64,000 nucleotides of DNA from Lucifuga dentata (taxonomy: Eukaryota; Chordata; Actinopteri; Ophidiiformes; Bythitidae): positions 169,940 to 233,939 of the forward strand of contig VXCM01000800.1 of the NCBI GenBank assembly GCA_014773175.1, read 5' to 3'. Each line of letters starts with the position of its first letter. The stretch's first letter is position 1. Made by a program: the position numbers and the translations under genes. The notes under the pieces were generated by a model. The model made no database searches and was not told the DNA's origin. It was given only the letters and a program-made list of their open reading frames with translations. Shown here in pieces: positions 38,905-51,854 of this stretch.

Positions 38905-41900
38905 TCATCCTAAAGGACCATGCTGATGTTTATTGTCCCAGAATAAAATCCAATAATACATCAATTATTGTGATCAGTGTTTTGGTTTGTTTAGTTTGTT
39001 TCGTTTCATTATGGTTTTTTTCTTTGGTCTTTTTGGTTTGCTTTCTACAAAAATGATAAACCTGAAGCTTGCATCTAACCAATCAGCAACTTCAGTCTCA
39101 TGAGCCCCACCCAGCACTTCCTGTACCATTGGCGAGCACGATGACCAGGAAAGTATTCCAATACTGTCTTTGTTTATGGAATTTAGTTGTCCCAGTATGG
39201 TAAATATTTTCCTGTTTTGATTTTCCTTCTCCCGCCCCCAGACATTTTTCACCAGTGAGTGGAGCGAACATTCACACGACTTTTATTCTGCTACATTTTA
39301 GTTTGACTGGATTTTTTTCTTGTGTGAAACTAAATTAAAAAGTGGTAAATGCAACATTAACAATTTAGTCCCTTATTCAGATTAAAGCAAATGGACTACA
39401 GGTCTGACAATGCCTTAAACTCATTCCTGTTTCTGTGGTGCAAAACGGCCTAAAATTCCAAAGTTCCTAAAAAAGTTCCTGCAATGTGAAAGCACCTACT
39501 GGTGATGACAACTTTTTCTGGACAGACTGCAGTTGCAATTTTTAAGAGATCATTTGTATTTCAATATTTAAATTTTATATTGACAGTTCCTTTGAAGGGA
39601 GAAGTGACCAAAACCAAAAATCTAAATCAGGGGTTTGGGGAGGATAAGACAGGTGCATTTTTACATCAAAATTTTGCTTCATGCAAAGTGTGTAGTTTCA
39701 ACACAGCTAAAACATACTGTTATGAGTTTCTTTCATCAGCCATATGTGGCTCATTTTGGGACTTCTTATGAGACAGAACAGCATATTGTCTGTGTGCATA
39801 CAGTACGTCTGGCTTCAGTTCTGTATAAGGAGTCTACTGTTTTTGTAAGCTGCCATTTTCTGAGTAGCAGCCTGTAAGTTCTCAAAGGAATGTTAGTAAC
39901 TAGTTTAGTAATCACAAGCTTTAGGAAATCTGCATGAAAACAGACCTTATCGCTGTGTGAAATGCTTCTGTCTGCAATGCTTTGGCTGTCTAAAGAGCTG
40001 GTTTTGCTGGGGTGTTAAGGCTAGCAACATTTCAGGTTATGAAAGATAGACCAGCGTTCCTGAGCAATGCATCTGTGCCTTCCCATATGGCATATCCTGT
40101 AACTCTCTCTTTTATGTTGGAGTAGACAGAGATAGGAATGTCAACAGGTGTCTTTGATAGAAGCGTAAAATCCTACAAGGCTTTCAATTTGTAGAGCACT
40201 GAGTGATATCTGTTAACTCCCTCTGGGTGTCTGCTACAGACCGGAGTCATAGTTCACCTCAACTCCTTGAGGGGGATTCTGTTTTGTCTTTTTGACTGAG
40301 CAGTTGGCTTTCATCTATATGAAGCTTCTCATTTTTGTTTTGACTGGTTTGTAGTACTGCAGTCCTCTTGGGATTGCAAGAATTTTCTGCAGAACCTTCT
40401 TCTGGGTTTTGAGAACAATAAATGCGCCAGTTTCTTTCTCAAACACTCCCATTGTCTGTGTGAAAAAGAGACAGAAATGTTGCAGCTCTCAAAGGTTCCA
40501 TCCGCTCAGAGTGCCGTATTTGTGTCAGGCCTCTTACTCCCATACACAAAGTAACTATAATGACCATAAACAAGCTTTTCTACAAAAGGCTGTAGTGTCA
40601 GATGAGATGAGGACGGTGATTTTCTCGCTCTCACAGTTTGTGCAACAACCAGACAAATGCCCAGATCTGGTTGTAGTGACTCAGCAAGTGGGTGAATTCA
40701 CGCCAACACAAAAAGCCTCAAACCCTCCCTTGACTCTCTCAGGCTCTCGCAAGCAAAGGGAATCCTGAAGAGGGAGGCTGTGTGTGTCTATTATCAAGGT
40801 AACCCATCTCCCCTCTGTGCTGAGTGCTTCTCCAAGGTGTACAGTACAGTGATCTGAGCTGTAGAGAGAAAGGACTCCATTCTTCTACCCTCCTGACTCA
40901 CAGCAAAAGTGCAGGACTACCTCCAGCTCTGGTTTCTGTGGTGCTTTTGTCTCGCACCACCGATCGAGGACACAAAATGGGTCTGGAGGCAACCCAACAC
41001 CGTACCCTCGCAATTCTCATTGGCCCTGTCAAAGTTCCAGTCCACACAAGAATGAAAGAAGTGAAGTTGTTTTCATAAAGACAGATAGAAACACATATAC
41101 AATTGGTTTCATTTTATGATTACAGACCGGAAAACACCTTTTCATAAACTCACCATTAATCTTTTTGCCTACATACCAATTCAACTATTAACCTGATATT
41201 TGATATGCTACCATCTCCCCTCAACCTTTAAATAAGCATTTCCCGCTCACACTTGAAACTGTCCCAGGTGAGTAGCCCGGTAAAGCAATGCCGTTGACTC
41301 AGTAACATGAGCAGAATGCCTTCTTCTAAGTAGCTCCACGCTGTTGTTTTCTGATCATTTACCAGCAAATACCTGGGATGCACTACTAGTACAAGATCAG
41401 GAACTTGAGAAAGTTTACAGATCTTGTTTTTTGAAAATGTAGTCTTATTTTTTGTGCCCAAAATTGCCAAATAACCACCTGTAGGAACAATGATTTGAAA
41501 TCTTTTTGCATTGAACGTGATCCTGGGTTTTTTTTTTTTTTTTTTGAATCCTCCAATACTGAGGTTGGATTTGTGAGTGGATTTTAGTCCAAGACATTTT
41601 AATCAAAGACACGGGCATTATGAGAAATTGAGCAACTACTGATGACTACGACACGTGCCACTGAAGAGCCCTTGAACAAGGCAGTTAACTCTGGATGCGA
41701 AGAAGTGTATTGCTATATGTCTACTCAGTCACCTCTCAATGGACAAAAACTACTAAACAGATTTTTGGCATTTGACATTTTTGTCATTCAAATCATAATT
41801 CCGTTCTCCATATCATGCATTGCAAATACTGTAGCTACAGTAAAAGTCAATGCTCGATATATAGGAACTTGACTTGATAGTGCCATAAAAGTATCTCTCT

Positions 41901-43418
41901 CTCTGTGCTTTTGCTACTCAACTGTCAGCCAGCCTCATTTTCAGGGAGGTTTTTGCCAGCCGACTTCCAACAGTCTCATTGCTTGGCATAAACCCACGGG
42001 AAGCTTTTGCAGCCTGAGTGGAAATCTGGGATCTGGGCTGGCTATAGCCCACATAAGTCACTCCTGTGAACCTCGTCATGGCACCAGCAGGAGCTCCAGA
42101 CTGGAGGATTACCCATACCTGTCCTGGTCTGTCCCTTCATGGCTCAGCTTGGTCAGAATATCTCTTACTGTGAGGGGTCAAACAAAGTAGAACATATTAG
42201 TCAACGTTTGATCTTTTATCAAGTATTTAAAAGGTTTCAGCATGGGCGAGGATGTGTATGTGCAATTAGAAAGCTGTCCATTATTGGCATCTAAAATTGA
42301 AACCATTCTGATATAAATACACTTTCTGTATCATCCACCAATGTAACATTCTATAGTGATTCAAACTATAGTATAATGAGTTTGTGAAAGCTGATACTTT
42401 ACAATTATTACTTCTTTCCTTAAAAATAATCCTCTGGTGAACAAGAAAGTCAGTAGGAGGACTGTCTACAGTCTGAGATCATAAAAGAGATATGACCTCC
42501 ATGGTGTTTTACACCCCAGAAAATGGAATCAATTCACTAATATAATGTAACTTTACAACGCCATAACTGAAACCTAACTGTGTCACTGGGTTATGTTTTA
42601 CGACCTACTTTATGTAAGCCAGAAGCTCTCACTAGCAGTTTGTTGCTACATCTCAACATGATTGATGTATCAAGAGGTGTTGGACTTTATCCTCGTAGTG
42701 ACAAGAAGAAGAAACACAGGTGTCTCTTTTACAGTTGTTGACATCGCTGCCTGTCACGCAACGCCGGCCTGTAGCAAAATCTAGTGTCTGCGTGGAAATC
42801 TGCCTGTCACAGCTATCTCTAATATTTCACACCCCCATGTGGAGAGTGGGGGTGGGCAATTTGTGGTTAGTACACAAAAGACTTGCAGACTTCCTTTCTG
42901 CTTGAGTGTTCATACAGAACCGTTCAGCCAACTTTACACCCAGAACCAGTGTGTTCCCACAGCAGGCCTTAATGATCAGTAATTACTGCTTATATCTTAT
43001 GGCTATCCCTTATCCATTACCAGTATGAACTGCCAGTAGTGCTGAAATACACAAACACAACAGCAGTGGTAATAATAACAAAAGATGATATGTGATTTAA
43101 CCAAAGAAGATGAACTGAAAGCAAAAACTCCCTTTATAATGGGAAATAAGAAATGAGAAATACACAGTGTACAAATAATATCTATTAGATATATGAAAAA
43201 GATTGATAATTATGTAAATATATATACACACAAATACACACGAACAAATGAAATATGCAGAAATGAAGTACATTCATCACCATAAAACCATCTAAGCTTA
43301 TCAATCTATCCACAATCTGAGGGTGAAATGTAACTAATCTTATTTAAAATGAACATAAGGATTACTCAAAATGTTCTGAAGTGATTTTGACAAAAGCCTT
43401 TAAATTATAGGGTGGATC

Positions 43419-43468
<50 letters not shown>

Positions 43469-43935
43469 AAGTCTTTCTTAACATTGCAAGTTAAGACACT
43501 TTTCCATATTTTTTGTCAATTTCCTCAAAAGTAAACACCAATCTTGAAGAAAAAAAAATCATTCATAATCATTCTAGATGCATTGTACGATAAATAAAAC
43601 ATCCTATAAATATTATAATTTCATTCTCTTACACTATATTATTAGAACAATCCAATTTTTTTCTAAGCTTGTTCTTGTGGAGGTATTGACTACTATGAGT
43701 GCCTTTCTCGTCAAAGTTATCATTAAGTCATCTTTATCTTGTGATAACAACACTCATTCTTCATCAAGCATGTTTGAAGGGTCCGCTAAGTGATTATCAT
43801 ATTGTACAGAAATTAATGGAAATCAATGACTACCTGAAACACTGCAGCATCATTAAGACAATAATTATGGACAGAATTTCTACTAAGTCATATAATTGGT
43901 ATGATCCTTTAGCACATTTCCAGCTGAGTGCATCA
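38905..43935. other. intergenic, no firm gene
   Basis: Longest plus frame is 40409-40768 (119 codons), without recognised homology or good codon signal. T-run at 41528-41545 and A-run at 43420-43456. No repeat family assigned. Confidence 0.45.
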
Positions 43936-43944
43936 CTGCCTATC

Positions 43945-44335
43945 AGGCCGGAAGGTGAGAACCCAGAAGCAGAGACCGACTCACGGGTAAGATGACAAGA
44001 AACTAACTGTTTATTCTGTGCGAGGAGGTATATCCACAGGCAGCAGCGAAGTCCAAAAAAACAGGCGAAGATAATACACAAGAAGCAGGTAAACCATCTA
44101 ACAAAAACCAAGGCGGGATAGGCAAGATCAGAGTCCGTAAACAGGCAGAACAAGTCCGGTACACAAACTAACAGATCAGAGAAACACGATAACAGCGGGA
44201 CTGACAGTGACAAGCACAGTACAATCTGGCAAACACTAACTGCAGAATCAGGATTTAAATAGTGCGGGGAAGAACAGGGGAAGGAAGGCGCCGAAGCTGA
44301 AGGCAGAGAACGGGTGCCCCTAGTGTACGGGAGGA
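43945..44335. repeat. probable dispersed repeat, unclassified
   Basis: CG-richer than its flanks, with phrases such as AGACCGACTCACGGG, TTTATTCTGTGCGAGG, AGTCCAAAAAAACAGGCG and AGGATTTAAATAGTGCGGGG that resemble a common teleost repeat. A 181-codon minus frame (44375-43830) overlaps it and is judged non-coding. Confidence 0.45.
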
Positions 44336-44339
44336 GAGA

Positions 44340-45240
44340 GTGCAGAAGTGGATGGAGTAGTGACACTGCCAGCATCTGATCTCCTCTGTATGACCCTTAT
44401 GCAGATTTTTCAAGTGCTGCTAAGCCTCCACAGCTGGCAACTCATTATGGAGCTTATGATTAAGCTCCATTAATGTTTTATTTTGCAGCCCACATTATGT
44501 ATTCTGTAATTCTGCATGAGTACAGCTGTCAAATTGTTACTGATTGCACAGGTATACTGTATGCACCCAGTGCCTTTGCTGTGGCGAGGATGCTGTTGTT
44601 TTGAAGCTCCGCCTGTAACTCAACATCGACAGCCAAGGCCGGGACCAGAACTGCAGAGGAATTACAGGCCGTTGGGTAAACAGGAGCTGCAGAGCAGTAG
44701 CAGGGCGTGCTCACTCCAGGAAATTAAAAGCCATAGCTACTTCCTTCTCTCCCTGCCTTCTGTCATCCGCTGTCAGTGCTCTTAATGAGTAGGACACTAA
44801 TGGTGTCTGGGTACTGCTTACCATTATAGCCTGTGACACATTCACCTTGTCACTTACAGTATCACACAAGCACACACATTTAAAGACTTTATCTCAACAA
44901 CAGTAAAAAAAAAAAAAAAAAAAAAAAAAAGATTTTTATAGCATAAATTGTTTGTGGCTTTATGATTTATTGCTGTAAAGTAGATAGTAGATGTACTGTC
45001 AAAACATACAGCTGGTAATCGCTGCAACAAATTGAAAATATACTTTATATCTTACTTATATACTTATACTTACTTATATACTGCATTGTTTTTTCTACCT
45101 GTCAACCCAGATGCCATTTTCTGGGAAGTCAACCTACTCTGCTTGCTTCAGTCCAATAAAAAGGGACTAAAACCTCCAAAGATCTGTGTAGATATTCTTT
45201 AGAAATTTGGTTACCTGATTATTAATATTTAGAACACCTT
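44340..45240. other. intergenic, nothing recognised
   Basis: A-run at 44906-44930; otherwise no feature. Confidence 0.45.
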
Positions 45241-45244
45241 TAAC

Positions 45245-45665
45245 TCAATACACTATATGGCCAAAAGTATTATTGAGTTCAGGTGTTTCATCTACACCCA
45301 TTGCTAATGGGTGTGTAAAATCAAGCATATAGCCATGCAATCAAGACAAACATTGACAGCAGAATGGGTTGTACTGAAGAGCGCAATGACTTTAAACGTG
45401 CCGCTGTCATAGGATGCCACCTTTGCCACAAGTCATTCGTGAAATTTCTGCCCTTCTAGATCTGCCTCTGTCAACTCTAAGTGCTATTATTGTGAAATGG
45501 AAGCATCTAGGAGCAACAACAGCTCAGCCATGATGTGGCAGACCATGTCGTGACTGTCCTAACTCAGAGTGGGACTGCCAAGTGCTGAAGCGTAGCACGT
45601 AAAAATGGCTGATCCTCTGTTGCACCACTCGTGGGCGCAAATTCCCACCTGTTTGCTTTTACTTT
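45245..45665 (+). pseudogene. Tc1-like transposase fossil, N-terminal part
   Basis: Starts near CACTATATGGCCAAAAGTAT (45251), a frequent end sequence of fish Tc1-like elements. The plus strand then gives ERNDFKRAAVIGCHLC, KSFVKFL and, with frame changes, KWKHLGATTAQP-like, GRP and ARKNG.SSVA relics, matching the helix-turn-helix half (VIVKWKRLGATTAQPRSGRP) of the transposase. Stops and indels; no DDE half follows. Confidence 0.75.
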
Positions 45666-45669
45666 TGCA

Positions 45670-46828
45670 TTTTGACATTTTCAGTAATGAGCCTCACAAA
45701 AAAAGAGATTCAATCTGATTGTGGTTAACCTGAACAATAGAAGAAATGTGCACAAGTCAAGAAGAGCACGCACATAGTATTTCCACACTGCAGAGTAAAA
45801 GCAGGCATTTGGGGTTCTTCTTAACGCAATAAAGGAGAACAAGAAAGTGTTTCATCCATGATGGAATTCTGGTTACACACCCTGCCAATGTGATCCTCTT
45901 GAGATGTTTTGGAACATTCATCTTTTGGTTGTTTAAATAGTTTCTCTGCCTGACTTGAGTCCAGAAGAGGACTGGAGAAAACAAGCGGTAGTAATGCACA
46001 GAGAACACACCAAGCAGAACAAGATGAAAGAGCAAACATGTATGACATGAATTGCCAAGAAACTGTCAGTAATTAGGTTTCAGTGCATGAAACATTTATC
46101 AAATGTAACTTTTAACAACTTTTCACCTCTTTTTCACTTAGTTTTTAAATCGTGAACTTGCTTTTCAGATCCTGTCATGTCATTGCGCAAAGTCATGCAA
46201 ACACATAATATCTTTATAATGATGTTTTGAGATTGCTTTTTTTCACAATTTGCAGTGCGTCAAAGGTGATAAAGATCACCATTTTCCATCAAAATATTGA
46301 CTGGCTGTATGATGCACCAGGTACAGTCAGCTCAGGGTTCAGAGTTCAAAGCGCATCTGAGTTAGGAATCCCACTGCAACTGCCAACAATCACAGGAACC
46401 CTATTGTTCTGTTTGGGGAATTATCTTCTGGGGTTTAGACACAGGAATTACAGCGCAGTAGCCAAGGTGTTTATGTGATTATATGGAGGTTATGTCACAG
46501 AGTCTGACATAATCAAAAGAACCATTTTTGTTCCACTGATGCCATGACTCAAAGCATCACCGTTGTAATGCTCGTAACATGATCTCGGAATTGTGGTTTA
46601 CAGCCACGGGATCGAGGTCCATATAGAGGAAATTACTGTGAAGAGCCTGTGTGTCGTTTGCCAATTCACTGAAAAGTAGATTCATAAAAAGATTTGCATG
46701 AATTTCCCATCTAACGTTGGCTGATCTTCACCAAAGTCACAATAAACACAAATACAATCTGTTTAGAGTGATGATATAGAAATAATACCACTTCCACAGT
46801 ATTGGTTTTAAACATAAGTGAACCTCTG
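45670..46828. other. intergenic, nothing recognised
   Basis: No coding region or repeat assigned. Confidence 0.45.
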
Positions 46829-46830
46829 TT

Positions 46831-47203
46831 ACCTTGTCCACACTAATATGGATATTTTACAAAATGCATATTTTCCTCTGTGTTTTGGCCTCTCGTCCAC
46901 ATGCAAATGGTGTTTTAGGCCACTAAAATGGAGATTTTTTAAAGATTTCTAAATAGTCCACTTTCTGTGGATCTGTATATACATGTAAAACAGAACTTTT
47001 GGGAAACGATGATGTCAGAACTAAATTTGTGCATGCCAGTTTAGCATGTGTAGCCAGCCCGGCATGCATTTGTAGCCATTTGAGCATTCTCGTGTGGACA
47101 GAAATATTTTGTAAAACAATGCTTGTGTGGACATATTTTTTTTTAAATGGTGGGGGAAAATATCCATTTAAAAAAATGTCCGTATTAGTGTGGACTAGGC
47201 CTG
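46831..47203. mobile_element. MITE with about 25-bp terminal inverted repeats
   Basis: The left end reads TTGTCCACACTAATATGGA and the right end, on the complement, AGTCCACACTAATACGGA, continuing with similar ATTTT stretches. About 370 bp, no coding capacity. The ends resemble hAT-type fish MITEs; target-site duplication not clear. Confidence 0.75.
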
Positions 47204-47471
47204 AGGTTAATGATTTGTACCAAAGCTGATTGGAGTCAGGTGTTCCAATCAGTGAGTTGAATTGAAGGTTTGACTCATACAGGCACTCTGCTTAAAAGCC
47301 TCAAAAGGTCTGGTTACTGACATTCTGCTTTTCTATGTTTATCTGAACCATGATTTCAATGAAAATAAATTTCCCAGGACCAAAAGAAAAAAAAAATTAG
47401 ACACATGAAGAAAAAGGCTACAAAAGTGTCTAAAGACCTGGGTTTTCATAAATTCATAAATTTAAGACTAA

Positions 47472-47562
47472 GGCCCCATGTTTACCTTGCTAATACAATC
47501 TGTATCCAGATAACGTATCTGGGAGATCACATTTTAATGCAAAGGTGTAAAAAAAAAAGAGC
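47472..47562. repeat. dispersed small-element family, copy 4 (reverse, short)
   Basis: CAATCTGTATCCAGATAACGT and TTAATGCAAAGGTGTA match the reverse complement of the right end of 21540-21880. Confidence 0.6.
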
Positions 47563-47564
47563 CT

Positions 47565-49485
47565 AAATTGCCTAAAAATGGAGGAAATTGAGTGCTGTTA
47601 TCTCCCTAGGAGTGAGAAACCTGCAAATCAGTAGCACAATGTGGAATGATGAAGGATACATCCAATGTTCATGTTACAATATTTTCCGTATACAGTATGT
47701 GTAATAAATGATGTAACATATATTGGGACACTTAAATTGTTAATATGCCTTTTCTACATATCTACATGGATGTTAACATCCAGCATTTTAGACATAGATT
47801 CTGTTTGGGTGTTTTTGTCTGAGTATCTTTATTTAACCGATCCAACACGGAGCTGCGTGGATGACACTGTATTGTGTCTGCCAGGGAATATAGTCCCAGG
47901 AGAAGACACTTTTACAGACAATTAAAATGACCATGCCTTTTACAATTATGCAAAAGTGTTAGCGGGCAAAACATTGAATTTTAAGGTAGTTGTATTACAT
48001 TTGATTTTGAAAGATTAGAGGATTTGGCAAAATAACAGGAAAACTAAAATACAGTTTTATGTTNTTTGATTTTGAAAGATTAGAGGATTTGGCAAAATAA
48101 CAGGAAAACTAAAATACAGTTTTATGTTTTAGAAGTTGTCAGTAATGTATCGTGTATGCATTGCAGATAGTATTTATTGGGCTTAAACATGCAAAATTGA
48201 AGGTATGGTCCTCAAAATTCTGCTGACATATAAGTACACTTTTCATGCCTTGCTTCCTCCACTTGCTGATATTTGAATCCATCAACATACAAAAATGTCG
48301 AGTGCAGCTTCAACAGCATAGAGCCAAATTTGTAGAAAGCTGCTGTGACTTACGTAACTGTGGTGGAGTTAAAGTGAGGATTTCAGACAAAATTGGTGCC
48401 TGCAGCTGTTTTTCTTAGAAATAGTAGCTGCACAGGTGTCACTGAGGTTATGTTTATTTTGACACAACAATAATACTATATCAGAAAGAAAATACCTTGT
48501 CAAACCCACTTGCTGGACTTATTTTCACCAAGTCTTTATTGTTGAAGAAAATGTTATTTTACTTTTATTTGAGTCTAAAGGAAATGTATGTACAGGTGGT
48601 TCCTTACTGTTCGAGTGCTTATAGACCATCACAGCGGGAAAAGCTGTGGTATTGAGTGGGGGGGTCCTCCATCTTAACATAACACTTCAACACTTCAGCG
48701 CACAGCAGCATGAAGCACAAAGGTGTTGAATGAGAGGCAGAGATAAAGGGAGACCAGATCAAATGTAGCGTTTGTGGTTTGAGGTCTTGAGGTAGTGGGT
48801 TTTGCAAATGGAGCGCAGTCTATCCACTTCCTTGGGTGGATTACAGACACTAAATAAAGCTGTTGTAACTGCAGAGTGGATCCATTTATTGTTCCATACA
48901 TCAGCACTTTGCATTAGTCACTACACATCAAGGCTGATGTTCTCATCTCTTTACTGTAAAAGATACTCCTTTGCAGTTAAAGGTAACTGGGCAGATCATC
49001 TTAACTTTAGTCTGTTCATTACTTTAGAAGTGTGTTTGGTAATTAAGCATGTTAAGAGCGTGTAACTGGAAGGGTGATGGTTTGTATTCAGAGACTTGTT
49101 AGGAAAACCTAAGATTAGAGAAGAGAACAAGACACTCCTGTCTCCAGAACAGTCTGTTCTTCTCCCCGTGACTGGTCATCAGGTACTTGACAAGCTGAAC
49201 TTTTTACAACTTTGAAAAGTGCTCTGCTCTGTCCAAAAATATGCCTCAGACTAAAATATGTGTAACTTTTAACGTAAAAGTCACCAATCACTCCACTAAC
49301 AATGAAAATATGAGCTACTGTGTATAACTAGAAGAATTAGCAGTGGACGTTGGATTGGTGGAAGGATTGGGATCTATACCAAAAGCTGAAGACAAGGGAA
49401 ACTAAGGCACAGAATAACAAAAGTTTTGGGGGCTGTAACAATCATATAATCTTTAATCGAAACTGTTCAAAAACTGGAGGCCCTC
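47565..49485. other. intergenic, one shared repeat and one gap duplication
   Basis: Segment 47834-47905 recurs in thbs1 intron 17. N 48064 is flanked by an exact 64-bp duplication. No gene. Confidence 0.5.
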
Positions 49486-49489
49486 AGAG

Positions 49490-49770
49490 CCAGACTGGGT
49501 CCTTTCTGTGTGGAGTTTGCATTGTCTCTGCATGTCTACGGGTTTCTTCCCGCCTCCAAAGACATGCAGGTTAGGTGAATCGGAAACTCTAAATCGACCA
49601 TAGGTGTGAGTGAGTTTGTCTGCGTGTGTGTCTGTATGTTGTGTGTGTGTACCAGCCCTGTAATAGGCTGGGCTGGCCAGGCTCCTCTCACCCAATGACT
49701 GCTGAGAAAGGCTCCAGCTCCCCCACGACTCTGAACAGGATATGCGGATAAGTGGATATGGATGATAGTT
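49490..49770. repeat. common teleost dispersed repeat, copy 4
   Basis: Most complete copy: TGTGTGGAGTTTGCATTG, GCATGTCTACGGGTTTCTTC, CCTCCAAAGACATGCAGG, CAGCCCTGTAATAGGCTGG, TGACTGCTGAGAAAGGCTCC and GAACAGGATATGCGGATAAG in order, same orientation as copy 1. Confidence 0.75.
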
Positions 49771-49774
49771 GGAT

Positions 49775-50335
49775 GTTCAAAAACTGATATAATGATGTAA
49801 AAAGGGTGGTCAAAATAACAGGACATGACTTTTGTATTAGGTTGCATTTTATTGTAAGTTACTCCTGTTACTTTATACCCCATGTTACACACCCCTCCCC
49901 TGCCTCATATAGCTACACCAGCGGATTATTTTACCTCATTTCTCTGAACCTTCCAGCCAAAGTCAAGGTTTGTGTTAGCCTAATATTTGCTCTTGCTGTT
50001 GTTTAATCTTCCGCACAAAGGGTCGGTGCAGATCACAGGAAGGTCAGACGGATCGGTCTGAGCAGCAGACTTCTGTGCCACATTCCTTATGTGGCCTTCA
50101 TCAGAGACCTTGTGTGCCTTTCTGTGGAGAGAAAGACCTGGAAGCATGGCTCTGTGTGCTTTGGGCAGGGAGTACAGTAGATTTAATCAAAGCTGGTCTC
50201 TTTTCGTGATGTCTTAGTTGGAATAGGCCTGAGATGTCTGAGAATCATCTAACATATTAATATATTTTATGACTGGTTTGATGGCTTCATTGCCATAGTT
50301 CTTCATCAACAATACAGATGTACAAAAACACAGAT
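49775..50335. other. DNA between repeat and thbs1 3' end
   Basis: No gene recognised. Includes the GT-rich downstream element of the thbs1 polyadenylation site (about 50312-50336 as CA-rich on plus). Confidence 0.5.
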
Positions 50336-50358
50336 AAAGCTGAGAATTTTAACAACTA

Positions 50359-50364
50359 TTTATT
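50359..50364 (-). promoter_or_regulatory. thbs1: thbs1 polyadenylation signal AATAAA
   Basis: Minus-strand AATAAA. About 25-50 nt downstream lies a GT-rich stretch (TCTGTGTTTTTGT, 50336-50312 region), as expected for a cleavage site near 50340. Another AATAAA at 50682-50677 could give a shorter 3' end. Confidence 0.6.
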
Positions 50365-50676
50365 ATCTTGAAGTATGTAACAAAATAATTGCTATGAATA
50401 AAAACAGCATTTTGCTTTGTACAACTACGAAAATGTTTACAGACAAGCAAAACTAATTGTACAAAAATAATGGCAACATCGATACACAATAACCAAAAAA
50501 AAAAAAAGGTAAAAACGATAAAGAACAGAACATCCTCGCGTCAGTGTGCAAACCGTTTATACAGATGGACACGTGCCCCTTTAGGCAACAAATCCTGATA
50601 AATTATTTAAATAGCATTTATCTACACACACTCAAATCATCCTCTCACAAACAGCTAAGACAAAACAGAACAATAA

Positions 50677-50682
50677 TTTATT
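50677..50682 (-). promoter_or_regulatory. thbs1: alternative proximal AATAAA
   Basis: A second minus-strand AATAAA about 320 nt before the distal one. Use would shorten the 3' UTR and remove the Pumilio-type site at 50626-50619. Nothing in the sequence shows it is used. Confidence 0.3.
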
Positions 50683-51809
50683 TGCTAAAAACAGCATTGG
50701 ACATATATGATAAAGCAAAATTATTTATAAAAACAAAATCTCCCATTTGACTCATTTTCACTTGGGTAGATCATGGGGCTGGAAGCTGGGTTGTGTTTTT
50801 AGAAATGAAATGTCATAATATTTACAGCTCATGCTACAGTAGCAATAAGATGTCCGTCCTTTCAAAAGGCATATGAAAAAGTACTTGTGTTTTTGTTTGA
50901 TCAAATCATACAATAGCAATGAGGTAATATTTGTACATTAAAGATTTCCTTTGTTTTCATCTCTCTCTGAAGAAAAGGCACACAAGTTACATACACTTAA
51001 TGCTAAGTAGACCTATCTGAATAATTATGTAATATCTAATTCATTTAAAATACAGCGGGAGATGACACACCAACACCAACAACACCCTGAACTGTACCTG
51101 ACTTTGGGTCTGTTTTCATTGTGATTATTGGAACAACTTTTCACTTTTTCAAAGTATGCAAATTTTCTTTGCTGCCTACACTGTAGGCGAGAGTCAATAA
51201 ATTACACATATATACATAATTTCAAATTTAAATCCTCAATAGCTAAGGGAGATAATGCCTCTTCAATGTTTCTCATCAAGGTCGGGGAGTGGCGGGNTTT
51301 TCTTTTAAATATGATCTTCTGTCATATGGTTTGACGTGGCAAGATCATCGATTCCATCTCAACCTGAGAGTTGTCGGATTAATCAGACAATGTGATTGTA
51401 ATGCCTTCAATAAAGCCAGTGATACTTGCAACCTTGCAGGTTCAAGAAAATAGCAAACTTAATTTCAATTTTCTCCCCCCCCCCCCCCCNCCCCCACACA
51501 CACACTACTTTATGTGGCTTCTTGGGTAGATAGGTCAAAGCAACTATGGCCAGTCTTCCACATACATGCATCATCCACAACATCATGTTCCCATTATTTC
51601 TAACTCCCAACAGTTTTCTTGAGTCACAAGTCCTTAACAAAGATTCCTAAAATGTTATTGCTGTCTTCATCCTTTGAGTCCTCAGAGTTGTATCATTCAG
51701 AATCTACAGGCATAGCAAAGGGAATATTTCATCAGTTTTTTTTTCTTTGGGATGTCCATCCAGAAAGTAAGGCAGAATGGCACATAGGCTGAAGAAGAGA
51801 GAGAGCGAC

Positions 51810-51854
<45 letters not shown>

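Noticed and set aside
39000..39252. 92-codon minus-strand basic protein
   Set aside because: Composition is driven by A/T-rich runs; no domain or splice context.
40409..40768. 119-codon plus-strand open frame
   Set aside because: No recognisable domain, no splice context and no homology I can name.
43830..44375. 181-codon minus-strand open frame, hydrophobic
   Set aside because: It overlaps a CG-rich segment that reads like a common teleost repeat, and its residues resemble no family.
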